Part shown: in pieces, positions 57,314-64,000 of the stretch
How positions within the stretch are numbered: position 1 is the first letter of the stretch
Layout: each line of letters begins with the position of its first letter
DNA from: Pseudomonas fluorescens
GTDB taxonomy: Bacteria > Pseudomonadota > Gammaproteobacteria > Pseudomonadales > Pseudomonadaceae
NCBI RefSeq assembly: GCF_902497895.1
Contig: NZ_CABVHQ010000003.1
Location: 120,232-184,231, forward strand
DNA length: 64,000 nucleotides
Direction: 5' to 3'
Position numbers and translations under genes: made by a program
Notes under the pieces: generated by a model
What the model saw: only the letters and a program-made list of their open reading frames with translations
Told to the model about the DNA's origin: nothing
The model's database searches: none

Positions 57314-60300
57314 TCAAAAAGGCTTGTCGTAGGTGATTTTCGGCTCTTTCCACGGGCCTTTGACGGTGTATTTCACGCTGGCGAAACGCGCCACGCGATC
57401 ACCGATCAGCTTGTCGATCAGGAACAACGCACCGCCAATCGCCGGGGCACCGACGATCAAGGCGGCGATCGGCAGGTTGTTGGTTACCGGCAAGGTCACC
57501 AGCAACTTGGCGTCGACCCGGTCGGCGACCATGTCCAGCGTGCCATTGAGTTCCAGATTGCTCGAGGGTCCGGTCAGGGTGATCGGTTTTTGGGTGACGT
57601 ACACCCCATTGGTGGCCACCAGCAAACCCTTGACCCGGTCGTAGCTCAAGCCTTTGCCGAACAGGTCAGAGAAATCGAGACGCAGGCGCCGGCCGATCGA
57701 GTTGAAGTTCAGCAGACCGAACACTCGCAACGCCTGTGCGCCGCCCTCGACTTCAACGAACTGACCTTGGCGCAGTGTCGGATCGAGACTGCCGGAAAAG
57801 CGCTTGAGCCCGACCCAGGCCGGGGAGCCCGGCCAACGACCGTCGACATCCATGTGGAAATCGCGGCTGGTCACGGTTGGCGCAAAGCCCCAGCCCTTGA
57901 GCACATCAGCGAGGTTTTTGCCGCCCAGGCGGCCTTTGTACCAACTGCTGCTGGTCCCTGGCTGGCCTTCCCAGCCGCCGGAACCCTGCAACACCATGCC
58001 CTTGAGGCCCAGGTCCAGGTTGTTGAGTGCAATCCCCTTGGCCGTTGGACGCACTTTGAGCGACCAGCCACCGACCAGATCCTTGCCCTGAAACAGCTGG
58101 CTGATGGTGATATCCAGCGCGGGGATTTTCGTCGGATCGACCGAGGCCAAGGGATCCGGGGCATTTTCGTCGGCCTGAACCGTCGGATCCACCGCCGGCA
58201 ACCGTACATATTGCAGGTTGATCACCACCGGCGCGCCTTTGGCGTCGGGGATGCCGACATTGCCTTTGGCCTGCTGGCTATCGATCTGCAAGGCCCAGGT
58301 CGCCGGTTTGCGATTCAGTTGCAGCGCCACCTGATCGAAGGTGCTGCCAAAGCCAGTGAGCTTGCCTACTTTAATGTCGGCACTGCTCAACAGTTGTTTG
58401 GCGCTGCCACCGGGATCTTGCCCGGCATAACGATCGACCAGGGCTTTCCAGGGTTCTATGTCCAGCTCGGACAGCGTGCCGCGGACCCGCAAGCCCTTAG
58501 CGCCCGGTAACTGCGCATCACCATCGCCCAGCAACAGTTCACCGCGACCGTCAGCGATGTTGCCGGGCGGCGCTGCGAAGGTGAAGTTGGCCAAGTCGCC
58601 GTAGTCCACCCAATAACGTCGTTCAGTCCCTTGTAGGGTCATCCGGAACACGGTGTCGCGGCTTTCGCCGGCCGCCAGACCGAAAGGCGCGGGCAAATCC
58701 ACCGCGACTCCCTTGAGGCTGGAATTGACCATCAACTGGCTGTCGGCGCCGTCGAGCTTCAGCTGCAATTGATAAGGCACATCGCCGGAAACCGGCAGCG
58801 GCTGGCTGACTTTCAGCCAGTCGGTGAGTTTCTTCACCGCCACCTGGCCATTGGCGACCACGCGGGTGTTGAGCTTCCCCGGGCTGCCGTCGGCAAAGAT
58901 CTGCGCGGTAATCGGCCGTTCGAAGGCTTGTGCAGTAATGCCTTGGCCACTCAAGCCTTTGCTGCTGTCAAAGCGCAAATCACCCTTGAGCTGACTGAGT
59001 TCAAGCTCAGGTTCGCTCATTTTCAGCCGCGCCCTGGCGGTCTTGAAGTCCACCAGGATCTTCGGCAACTCGCCCTTGGCCAGGGGAATATCCAGTTTCA
59101 GCTTGCCCTGCAAATCCCCTTCGCCCTGCCAGCCGGCAAAGGCCGAAGCGGTGCCGATCGGCGCTTCCTGGAGAATTTTCAAACCGTCGCCCAGGCCACC
59201 GGAAAACTCGCCATCGAGAAACAGGTGACTGGTTTGCCCGGAGGGCACATGGGGAATGTTGACGTAGATGTCGCGAACCTGGGTATCGAGAAGCTGGCCT
59301 TTGCTGGCGAGGATTCGTACGCCGCTGTCTTCGACAAAGACATCGCCGCTGACCTTGCTGACGTGCGGCCACCCCGGCTGGAAGGCCAGTTCGGCGTCAT
59401 GCACCTTGAAGAACAGACTGATACTGCGCGCCGTTTCGGCGGCACCATGGTTCAGCGAGCCCTGATACTGGAAGAAGCCCTGGTCCACTGCGCCCTTGAG
59501 AATGGCCGTGCGCAGCCACTCATCCAGGGCCGGGCCGAGCATCGTCGGCAAGTACTTGGCGGTGTAACGACCGTCACCGTCGACCAACCCGACCCGCAGG
59601 TCCATGTAGTCTTCCAGGGCGGGATCGAAATACAGGCGCATCAGGAAGTCGCCGGCAATCTTGCCTTCTTCGCCGAGCACTTTCAGATACGGGGAGATCA
59701 GCGTCAAACTGTCTTTGTCGAGCTTCCAGGTCAGCCGTGCATTGGCCTGGATGTACTGCCATGGCTTGGCGAAGATCGGGTCCAGGTGCAGGGAAAAATC
59801 CTTGCTGTCCATGCGTAACTCGCCCTGGCCGAGGTCACCACTGATGCTGCCGGTGACGTTTCGAGCCGCCGGAGCACCGTGATAAGCGTTGAATCCGACC
59901 CGTTCAAGATTGGCGGCGAAACTCAGACGCTGGTCACCAGTGGCCAACGGGCGGTAATCGAGCAGCACGTTGCGCAGGGTGCCTATCACCTTGAGGTTGT
60001 CGATCACCTCGGCGACTTTGTCCGGCACCGGGACCAGGGCCTCCAGCAGCGGCGTGAGCGGGGTCAGATCCAGGCGATCAGCCTGGAGATGCCAGCGCTC
60101 CGCGGATTTCTCCGCGCCAGCCAGTTGCTGGAGTTGCACATGGGACTCCCAGCGGGTTTCGCCAAGGTTCATGGCCAGCGAATCGACCTTTACGTTGAGG
60201 CCTTCAGCGCTGCGCTGGAGCCATGCGTTGAGCGCCAGATTGTGGACCTTGACTGGCTTGCGCTCGGCATAGGCACCGTTGACTTGCGGAGCATTCAGAC

Positions 60301-61117
60301 GCAGGACTGCGCTTTGCACCGCGCCCTGGCCCCAGCTCAGCCAGAACTCGCCACCGGCCTTGAGCTCGGAAAACTTCCATTGCCGGGTCAGGCGCGCCGG
60401 CAACCAGCGCGCCCAATCACTTTGCGGCAGGCTCAGGTAGGCATCGGCTTCGCCATCGCGCCACTGGCTGGCGCGCAGGCGAGTGCGCAAGTTCAGGGCC
60501 AGGGGTTGGCCGTCAGGCAGGGTCAGGCGCGCGTCGAGACGCTGGCGAGTAGCGCCGGTTTCAAGATTCAGGCCGACATAGGTCAGGGTCAGTGGGGTTT
60601 CATTGAACGGCTGCAAGGTGACCTGGCTGTCCAGCACCGACAGCTCAGCAACCATTTGCAGGCGATTGAGCAGTTGCTCGGGATCGAACGGTTGATCCTG
60701 CGGCAGCGGCAACCCGTCAAGCGCCCACTGGCCATCCTGGTTTTCCTTCAGGTTGAGTTTCAGACCGTTGAGTTCCAGATGGGCGATGCGGACTTCGCGC
60801 GCCATCAGGCTGGCCCAGACATCCGGCACCACCCGCACCTGATCCAGGCGCAACGCGTTGGCGCCCTCGCCCACCATCACGTCGTGCACCAACAGAATCG
60901 GTGCCAGGTCGCTCCAGGTGCCTTCGAGACTGCCGATGTGCAGCGGCATGGCCAACGCTTCACGGGCCTTGGTCTCGACTTCGACGCGATACTCGGCGAC
61001 CAGCGGCGTCAATTCACGACCAAGACTGACGTACAGCGCAGTCAACACCAGCAACAATGCGCAAAGCCCCAGGGACCAACGGGTCAGGGCAGCGAAAAAG
61101 CGTATCAGACGCTCCAT
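57314..61117 (-). CDS. yhdP: YhdP family AsmA-like protein
   Basis: A 1267-residue protein anchored by one N-terminal helix (WSLGLCALLLVLTALYVSL) with a long periplasmic beta-groove. An AsmA-like N-part is followed by repeated beta segments (RISLFFKVHDAELAFQPGWPHVSKVSGDVFVED and others) and a DUF3971/AsmA_2 C-terminus with VTLPVTNNLPIAALIVGAPAIGGALFLIDKLIG. YhdP, with TamB and YdbH, carries phospholipids to the outer membrane in E. coli. ATG 61117 gives the family start MERLIRFF. It follows rng by 76 bases on the same strand and forms with rng, maf and mreCD a mre-linked series. Confidence 0.95.
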   Translation of the reverse strand: MERLIRFFAALTRWSLGLCALLLVLTALYVSLGRELTPLVAEYRVEVETKAREALAMPLHIGSLEGTWSDLAPILLVHDVMVGEGANALRLDQVRVVPDVWASLMAREVRIAHLELNGLKLNLKENQDGQWALDGLPLPQDQPFDPEQLLNRLQMVAELSVLDSQVTLQPFNETPLTLTYVGLNLETGATRQRLDARLTLPDGQPLALNLRTRLRASQWRDGEADAYLSLPQSDWARWLPARLTRQWKFSELKAGGEFWLSWGQGAVQSAVLRLNAPQVNGAYAERKPVKVHNLALNAWLQRSAEGLNVKVDSLAMNLGETRWESHVQLQQLAGAEKSAERWHLQADRLDLTPLTPLLEALVPVPDKVAEVIDNLKVIGTLRNVLLDYRPLATGDQRLSFAANLERVGFNAYHGAPAARNVTGSISGDLGQGELRMDSKDFSLHLDPIFAKPWQYIQANARLTWKLDKDSLTLISPYLKVLGEEGKIAGDFLMRLYFDPALEDYMDLRVGLVDGDGRYTAKYLPTMLGPALDEWLRTAILKGAVDQGFFQYQGSLNHGAAETARSISLFFKVHDAELAFQPGWPHVSKVSGDVFVEDSGVRILASKGQLLDTQVRDIYVNIPHVPSGQTSHLFLDGEFSGGLGDGLKILQEAPIGTASAFAGWQGEGDLQGKLKLDIPLAKGELPKILVDFKTARARLKMSEPELELSQLKGDLRFDSSKGLSGQGITAQAFERPITAQIFADGSPGKLNTRVVANGQVAVKKLTDWLKVSQPLPVSGDVPYQLQLKLDGADSQLMVNSSLKGVAVDLPAPFGLAAGESRDTVFRMTLQGTERRYWVDYGDLANFTFAAPPGNIADGRGELLLGDGDAQLPGAKGLRVRGTLSELDIEPWKALVDRYAGQDPGGSAKQLLSSADIKVGKLTGFGSTFDQVALQLNRKPATWALQIDSQQAKGNVGIPDAKGAPVVINLQYVRLPAVDPTVQADENAPDPLASVDPTKIPALDITISQLFQGKDLVGGWSLKVRPTAKGIALNNLDLGLKGMVLQGSGGWEGQPGTSSSWYKGRLGGKNLADVLKGWGFAPTVTSRDFHMDVDGRWPGSPAWVGLKRFSGSLDPTLRQGQFVEVEGGAQALRVFGLLNFNSIGRRLRLDFSDLFGKGLSYDRVKGLLVATNGVYVTQKPITLTGPSSNLELNGTLDMVADRVDAKLLVTLPVTNNLPIAALIVGAPAIGGALFLIDKLIGDRVARFASVKYTVKGPWKEPKITYDKPF

Positions 61118-61193
61118 GTCAGGTGGCCCCCAAGGCAATAGTCATGCGAAACGCTGAAGTCAGTCGCGTTCAATAAAAGTAAAGCACGCCGAT

Positions 61194-62651
61194 TCAGAGC
61201 AGCACCACGTCGTATTGTTCCTGGGAATACATGGTCTCCACCTGAAAGCGGATGGTCCGCCCGATAAACCCCTCCAGCTCAGCGACATTGCCCGACTCTT
61301 CGTCGAGCAGCCGGTCCACCACTTTCTGGTTAGCCAGTACTCTATAGCCAACGGCCTGATAAGCCCGAGCTTCGCGCAGGATTTCGCGGAAAATCTCGTA
61401 GCAAACCGTTTCCGGAGTCTTCAACTTGCCGCGGCCCTGGCAACTGCTGCAGGGTTCGCACAACACCTGCTCGAGACTTTCGCGGGTGCGCTTGCGGGTC
61501 ATCTGCACCAGGCCCAACTCGGTGATACCGATGATGTTGGTCTTGGCATGGTCACGTTCCAGCTGCTTTTCCAGGGTGCGTAACACCTGACGCTGGTGCT
61601 CTTCATCTTCCATGTCGATGAAGTCGATGATGATGATCCCGCCCAGGTTACGCAGGCGCAGCTGGCGGGCAATCGCGGTCGCGGCCTCGAGGTTGGTCTT
61701 GAAGATCGTCTCTTCGAGGTTGCGATGGCCAACGAATGCACCGGTGTTGACGTCGATGGTGCTCATGGCCTCCGCCGGATCGACCACCAGATAGCCGCCG
61801 GATTTAAGCGGCACTTTGCGCTCCAGGGCCTTCTGGATCTCGTCCTCGACGCCGTACAGATCGAAAATCGGCCGCTCGCCGGGATAGTGCTCGAGGCGAT
61901 CGGCGATTTCCGGCATCAGTTCAGCGACGAACTGCGTGGTTTTCTGAAAGGTTTCCCGAGAATCGATCCGGATTTTCTCGATCTTCGGGCTGACCAGATC
62001 GCGCAAAGTGCGCAAGGCCAGGCCCAGGTCTTCATAAATCACGCTCGGCGCGCTGATGGTCTTGATCTGCTCCGCGATCTGGTCCCACAGCCTGCGCAGG
62101 TAGCGGATGTCCATCAGGATCTCATCGGCCCCGGCACCTTCGGCAGCGGTACGCAGGATGAAGCCACCGGCTTCCTTGATGCCTTCCTTCGCCACGCAAT
62201 CGCTGACTACCTGTTTCAGACGCTCGCGCTCGGCTTCGTCTTCGATCTTCAGGGAAATGCCAACGTGGGCGGTGCGCGGCATGTACACCAGATAACGCGA
62301 CGGGATCGACAGCTGGGTCGTCAGGCGCGCGCCCTTGGTACCAATCGGATCCTTGGTGACTTGCACCACCAGGCTCTGCCCTTCATGGACCAGGGCGCTG
62401 ATACTTTCCACCACTGGGCCTTCACGCATGGAGATTTCCGAGGCGTGAATAAAGGCTGCGCGGTCCAGGCCGATATCGACGAATGCTGCCTGCATACCCG
62501 GCAGAACCCGGACCACCTTGCCTTTATAAATATTGCCGACGATCCCGCGTTTCTGGGTGCGCTCGACATGCACTTCTTGTAGAACACCGTTTTCAACCAC
62601 CGCCACGCGCGATTCCATCGGCGTGATGTTGATCAGGATCTCTTCACTCAT
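61194..62651 (-). CDS. rng: Ribonuclease G
   Basis: A 485-residue endoribonuclease for 16S rRNA 5'-end maturation and some mRNAs. An S1 domain lies at about 38-120 (GIVGNIYKGKVVRVLPGMQAAFVDIG), the DNase I-like catalytic part has the Mg-binding Asp in DVNTGAFVG near residue 305 and FIDMEDEEH near residue 345, and the Zn-link Cys pair is CEPCSSCQG near residue 404. Its lack of a long C-terminal scaffold separates it from RNase E. ATG 62651 fits the family; the frame opens nine codons earlier. Confidence 0.96.
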   Translation of the reverse strand: MSEEILINITPMESRVAVVENGVLQEVHVERTQKRGIVGNIYKGKVVRVLPGMQAAFVDIGLDRAAFIHASEISMREGPVVESISALVHEGQSLVVQVTKDPIGTKGARLTTQLSIPSRYLVYMPRTAHVGISLKIEDEAERERLKQVVSDCVAKEGIKEAGGFILRTAAEGAGADEILMDIRYLRRLWDQIAEQIKTISAPSVIYEDLGLALRTLRDLVSPKIEKIRIDSRETFQKTTQFVAELMPEIADRLEHYPGERPIFDLYGVEDEIQKALERKVPLKSGGYLVVDPAEAMSTIDVNTGAFVGHRNLEETIFKTNLEAATAIARQLRLRNLGGIIIIDFIDMEDEEHQRQVLRTLEKQLERDHAKTNIIGITELGLVQMTRKRTRESLEQVLCEPCSSCQGRGKLKTPETVCYEIFREILREARAYQAVGYRVLANQKVVDRLLDEESGNVAELEGFIGRTIRFQVETMYSQEQYDVVLL

Positions 62652-62708
62652 GGCAGGGTCTCGCTCAGGCGTATTCACGATAATGGCCGCGTCAGTCAGG
62701 TACGGCGC

Positions 62709-63314
62709 TTAGCGAACGGTAAGGTTTTGCCAACAGGGTATGCCGAAATGGCCCAGCAGCTCGAAGGTTTCGCACAGGGGCAGGCCAACGACCGCTGAAT
62801 AACTGCCATTGAGCCCGGCGACAAACACCGCGCCAAGCCCTTGAATCCCGTAACCGCCGGCCTTGTCCTGTGGCTCGCCGCTGGCCCAGTAGGCTGCTGC
62901 TTCTTCACGGCTGATCGGCCGAAACCGCACCAGGCTGCGGACCACCCGCGACTCGCAACGTTGCCCGTCGAGCACGGCGATCGCGGTCAGGACTTCATGT
63001 TCACGGTCGGACAGCGCCATGAGCATGGCCAGGGCATCGGCTTCATCGACCGGTTTACCGAGAATCCGCCCATCGAGCACTACCGCGGTATCGGCACCCA
63101 GCACGCAAAGCGCTGCCGTCGGCGCGCTGAGCGCCAGCACCGCGCGCCCGGCCTCGGCCTTGCCGCGCGCCAGACGCTCGACATAGGCCGCAGGGGATTC
63201 GTCATTCAGAGGGGTTTCATCGATGTCCGCGCTGATGGCGGAAAACGGCACGCCGATCTGCGTCAGCAGTTCGCGTCGGCGTGGTGAGCCGGAAGCCAGA
63301 TAGAGCAGGTTCAT
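62709..63314 (-). CDS. Maf-family nucleotide pyrophosphatase (YhdE type)
   Basis: A 201-residue Maf protein that hydrolyses dTTP, UTP and modified pyrimidine nucleotides. [18 protein letters not shown] opens it with the Ser/Arg site; [17 protein letters not shown] (catalytic Asp) is near residue 72, and [17 protein letters not shown] near residue 150. The YhdE subtype is indicated by the mre-linked position (PA4478). ATG 63314 is preferred to a TTG one codon earlier. It lies between mreD and rng. Confidence 0.93.
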   Translation of the reverse strand: MNLLYLASGSPRRRELLTQIGVPFSAISADIDETPLNDESPAAYVERLARGKAEAGRAVLALSAPTAALCVLGADTAVVLDGRILGKPVDEADALAMLMALSDREHEVLTAIAVLDGQRCESRVVRSLVRFRPISREEAAAYWASGEPQDKAGGYGIQGLGAVFVAGLNGSYSAVVGLPLCETFELLGHFGIPCWQNLTVR

Positions 63315-63358
63315 CAAGACATCTCCCTGTCGAGGTGCGGGGGCAAATGCCTACCGAA

Positions 63359-63850
63359 TCAATTGATTTTGTAGCGGCGACTCAATCCACGCAAACCGAA
63401 GCTGATCCATGGCCAGAGCAATGCGCTGACCAAAGCTGGCAATACCAGCGCCAGGGTCGGTTGGCGGTTGCCAGTCAGGGCGCTGAGCCACAGCTGTACC
63501 AACTGGGCCAGACCGAAGATCACCAGGATGACCAGACATTGCTGCCACATCGGAAACATGCGCAAGCGCTGCTGCAATGACAGCACCAGGAAGGTGATCA
63601 GGGTCAGGATCAAGGCGTTCTGCCCCAACAATGTGCCGTACAGCACATCTTCCGCCAGACCCAGACACCATGCGGTGACCATGCCGATTTTCTGCGGCAA
63701 TGCCAACACCCAGAAGGCCAGCAACAAGGCCAGCCAAAGCGGGCGCAGGATTTCCATGAACTGCGGCAACGGCGAAACGCTGAGCAACAGACCTATAGCA
63801 AAAGTCAGCCAGACTATCCAACCGTTACGGGGCCGAGTACTGGGCATCAT
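63359..63850 (-). CDS. mreD: Rod shape-determining protein MreD
   Basis: A 163-residue polytopic membrane protein of the elongasome with about five helices (WIVWLTFAIGLLLSVSPLP; LWLALLLAFWVLALP; IGMVTAWCLGLAEDVLYGTLLGQ). GLAEDVLYGTLLGQNAL is the family segment. With MreC it links MreB to the RodA-PBP2 synthase. Its ATG shares ATGA with the mreC stop. Downstream gene maf begins 44 bases later. Confidence 0.93.
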   Translation of the reverse strand: MMPSTRPRNGWIVWLTFAIGLLLSVSPLPQFMEILRPLWLALLLAFWVLALPQKIGMVTAWCLGLAEDVLYGTLLGQNALILTLITFLVLSLQQRLRMFPMWQQCLVILVIFGLAQLVQLWLSALTGNRQPTLALVLPALVSALLWPWISFGLRGLSRRYKIN

Positions 63851-64000
63851 TGTCTCTCCCGAACAGGTGTCGTCGGTGCCGCAGCGGGCGGTTTGGTCGC
63901 CGCAGGTTTGGCAGCAGCCGGTTGCGCCGCGGGTGGTTTGGCTGCAGCTGGTTTGGCTGCGACAGGTTTGGCTGCGACTGCAGGAGCACCCGGCTTGGCC
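63847..64000 (-). CDS. mreC: 3' end of mreC
   Basis: Only the last 50 codons are in the window. They encode an Ala/Pro/Lys-rich tail with repeated AAKP units and a terminal TPVRERQ, as seen at the end of Pseudomonas MreC. The stop overlaps the mreD ATG by four bases. The structured periplasmic domain that binds PBP2 lies beyond the window edge. Assignment depends on the mreD position and the tail composition. Confidence 0.8.
   Translation of the reverse strand, partial: AKPGAPAVAAKPVAAKPAAAKPPAAQPAAAKPAATKPPAAAPTTPVRERQ

Noticed and set aside
59879..61141. 420-residue frame antisense to yhdP
   Set aside because: Shadow frame; the YhdP reading is full length with family motifs.

Overview
The window is a chromosomal segment of a Pseudomonas, most likely from the P. 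fluorescens group. Nearly every gene is a recognisable Pseudomonas core gene. Gene order follows three blocks that I recall as separate in P. aeruginosa PAO1: around PA3427-PA3439, around PA0834-PA0849, and around PA4442-PA4480. Intergenic gaps are filled with fluorescens-type REP elements (the families reading gtaggagctgccgcaggctg, gtgggagcgagcttgctcgc and gtagcagctgccgaaggctg), mostly as inverted pairs. No rRNA, tRNA, CRISPR array, prophage or intact transposase gene was seen.

Layout. 1-4.2 kb: 3' part of a DUF1302 outer-membrane protein gene, a repeat-rich gap holding an orphan hairpin/terminator (possible sRNA), an AmpDh3-type amidase and a short-chain dehydrogenase. 4.2-8.4 kb: a 39-bp tandem array inside a REP pair, an alpha/beta hydrolase coupled to a 59-aa protein, lrgAB with a divergent LysR regulator, and a flavodoxin. 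8.5-14.2 kb: a likely light-response locus, with a short LOV photoreceptor, a PilZ-like protein, a LitR/CarH-type MerR regulator lacking B12 ligands, and a small ABM-fold membrane protein. It is followed by the pterin operon folM-folE-folX, whose promoter carries a TGTACA-N12-GGTATA element overlapping a TATAGT -10; DUF1244 and HopJ genes come next. 14.3-23.7 kb: trxB (orphan terminator in its leader), cysZ, a glycosyltransferase, an old yellow enzyme, glutathione peroxidase, a SlyD-like isomerase, pta and a YihG-like acyltransferase.

23.6-26.3 kb: an AT-rich island bounded by a 65-bp direct duplication of the acyltransferase 3' end. It carries a tightly coupled three-gene cassette (membrane protein, 2OG-Fe(II) oxygenase with a frameshift, unknown hydrophobic protein) and a decayed CysC fragment. 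26.5-31.7 kb: cysDNC for sulfate activation, a Nif3-like protein and the regulated protease algW. 31.8-34.7 kb: a TonB-dependent receptor plus DUF4198 pair behind a perfect 22-bp palindrome, sitting between algW and hisC. 34.8-42.9 kb: hisC, hisD, hisG, murA, ibaG and mlaBCDEF, all on the minus strand.

43.1-50.2 kb: the plus-strand envelope and nitrogen-PTS cluster kdsD-kdsC-lptC-lptA-lptB-rpoN-hpf-ptsN-rapZ-npr. 50.4-52.5 kb: the Fur-boxed fagA-fumC operon, joined directly to the 3' remnant of a ZIP transporter; the orfX and sodM genes expected between them are missing. 52.7-64 kb: tldE/pmbA, darP, tldD, a nitrilase-family amidase, the long YhdP protein, rng, maf, mreD and the 3' end of mreC.

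Many genes here serve the envelope: Kdo and LPS transport, phospholipid asymmetry, peptidoglycan precursors, cell-shape proteins, LrgAB and AlgW. The rest handle sulfate assimilation, histidine, pterins and redox defence. The most original parts are the light/pterin locus, the island cassette and the deleted fag operon.
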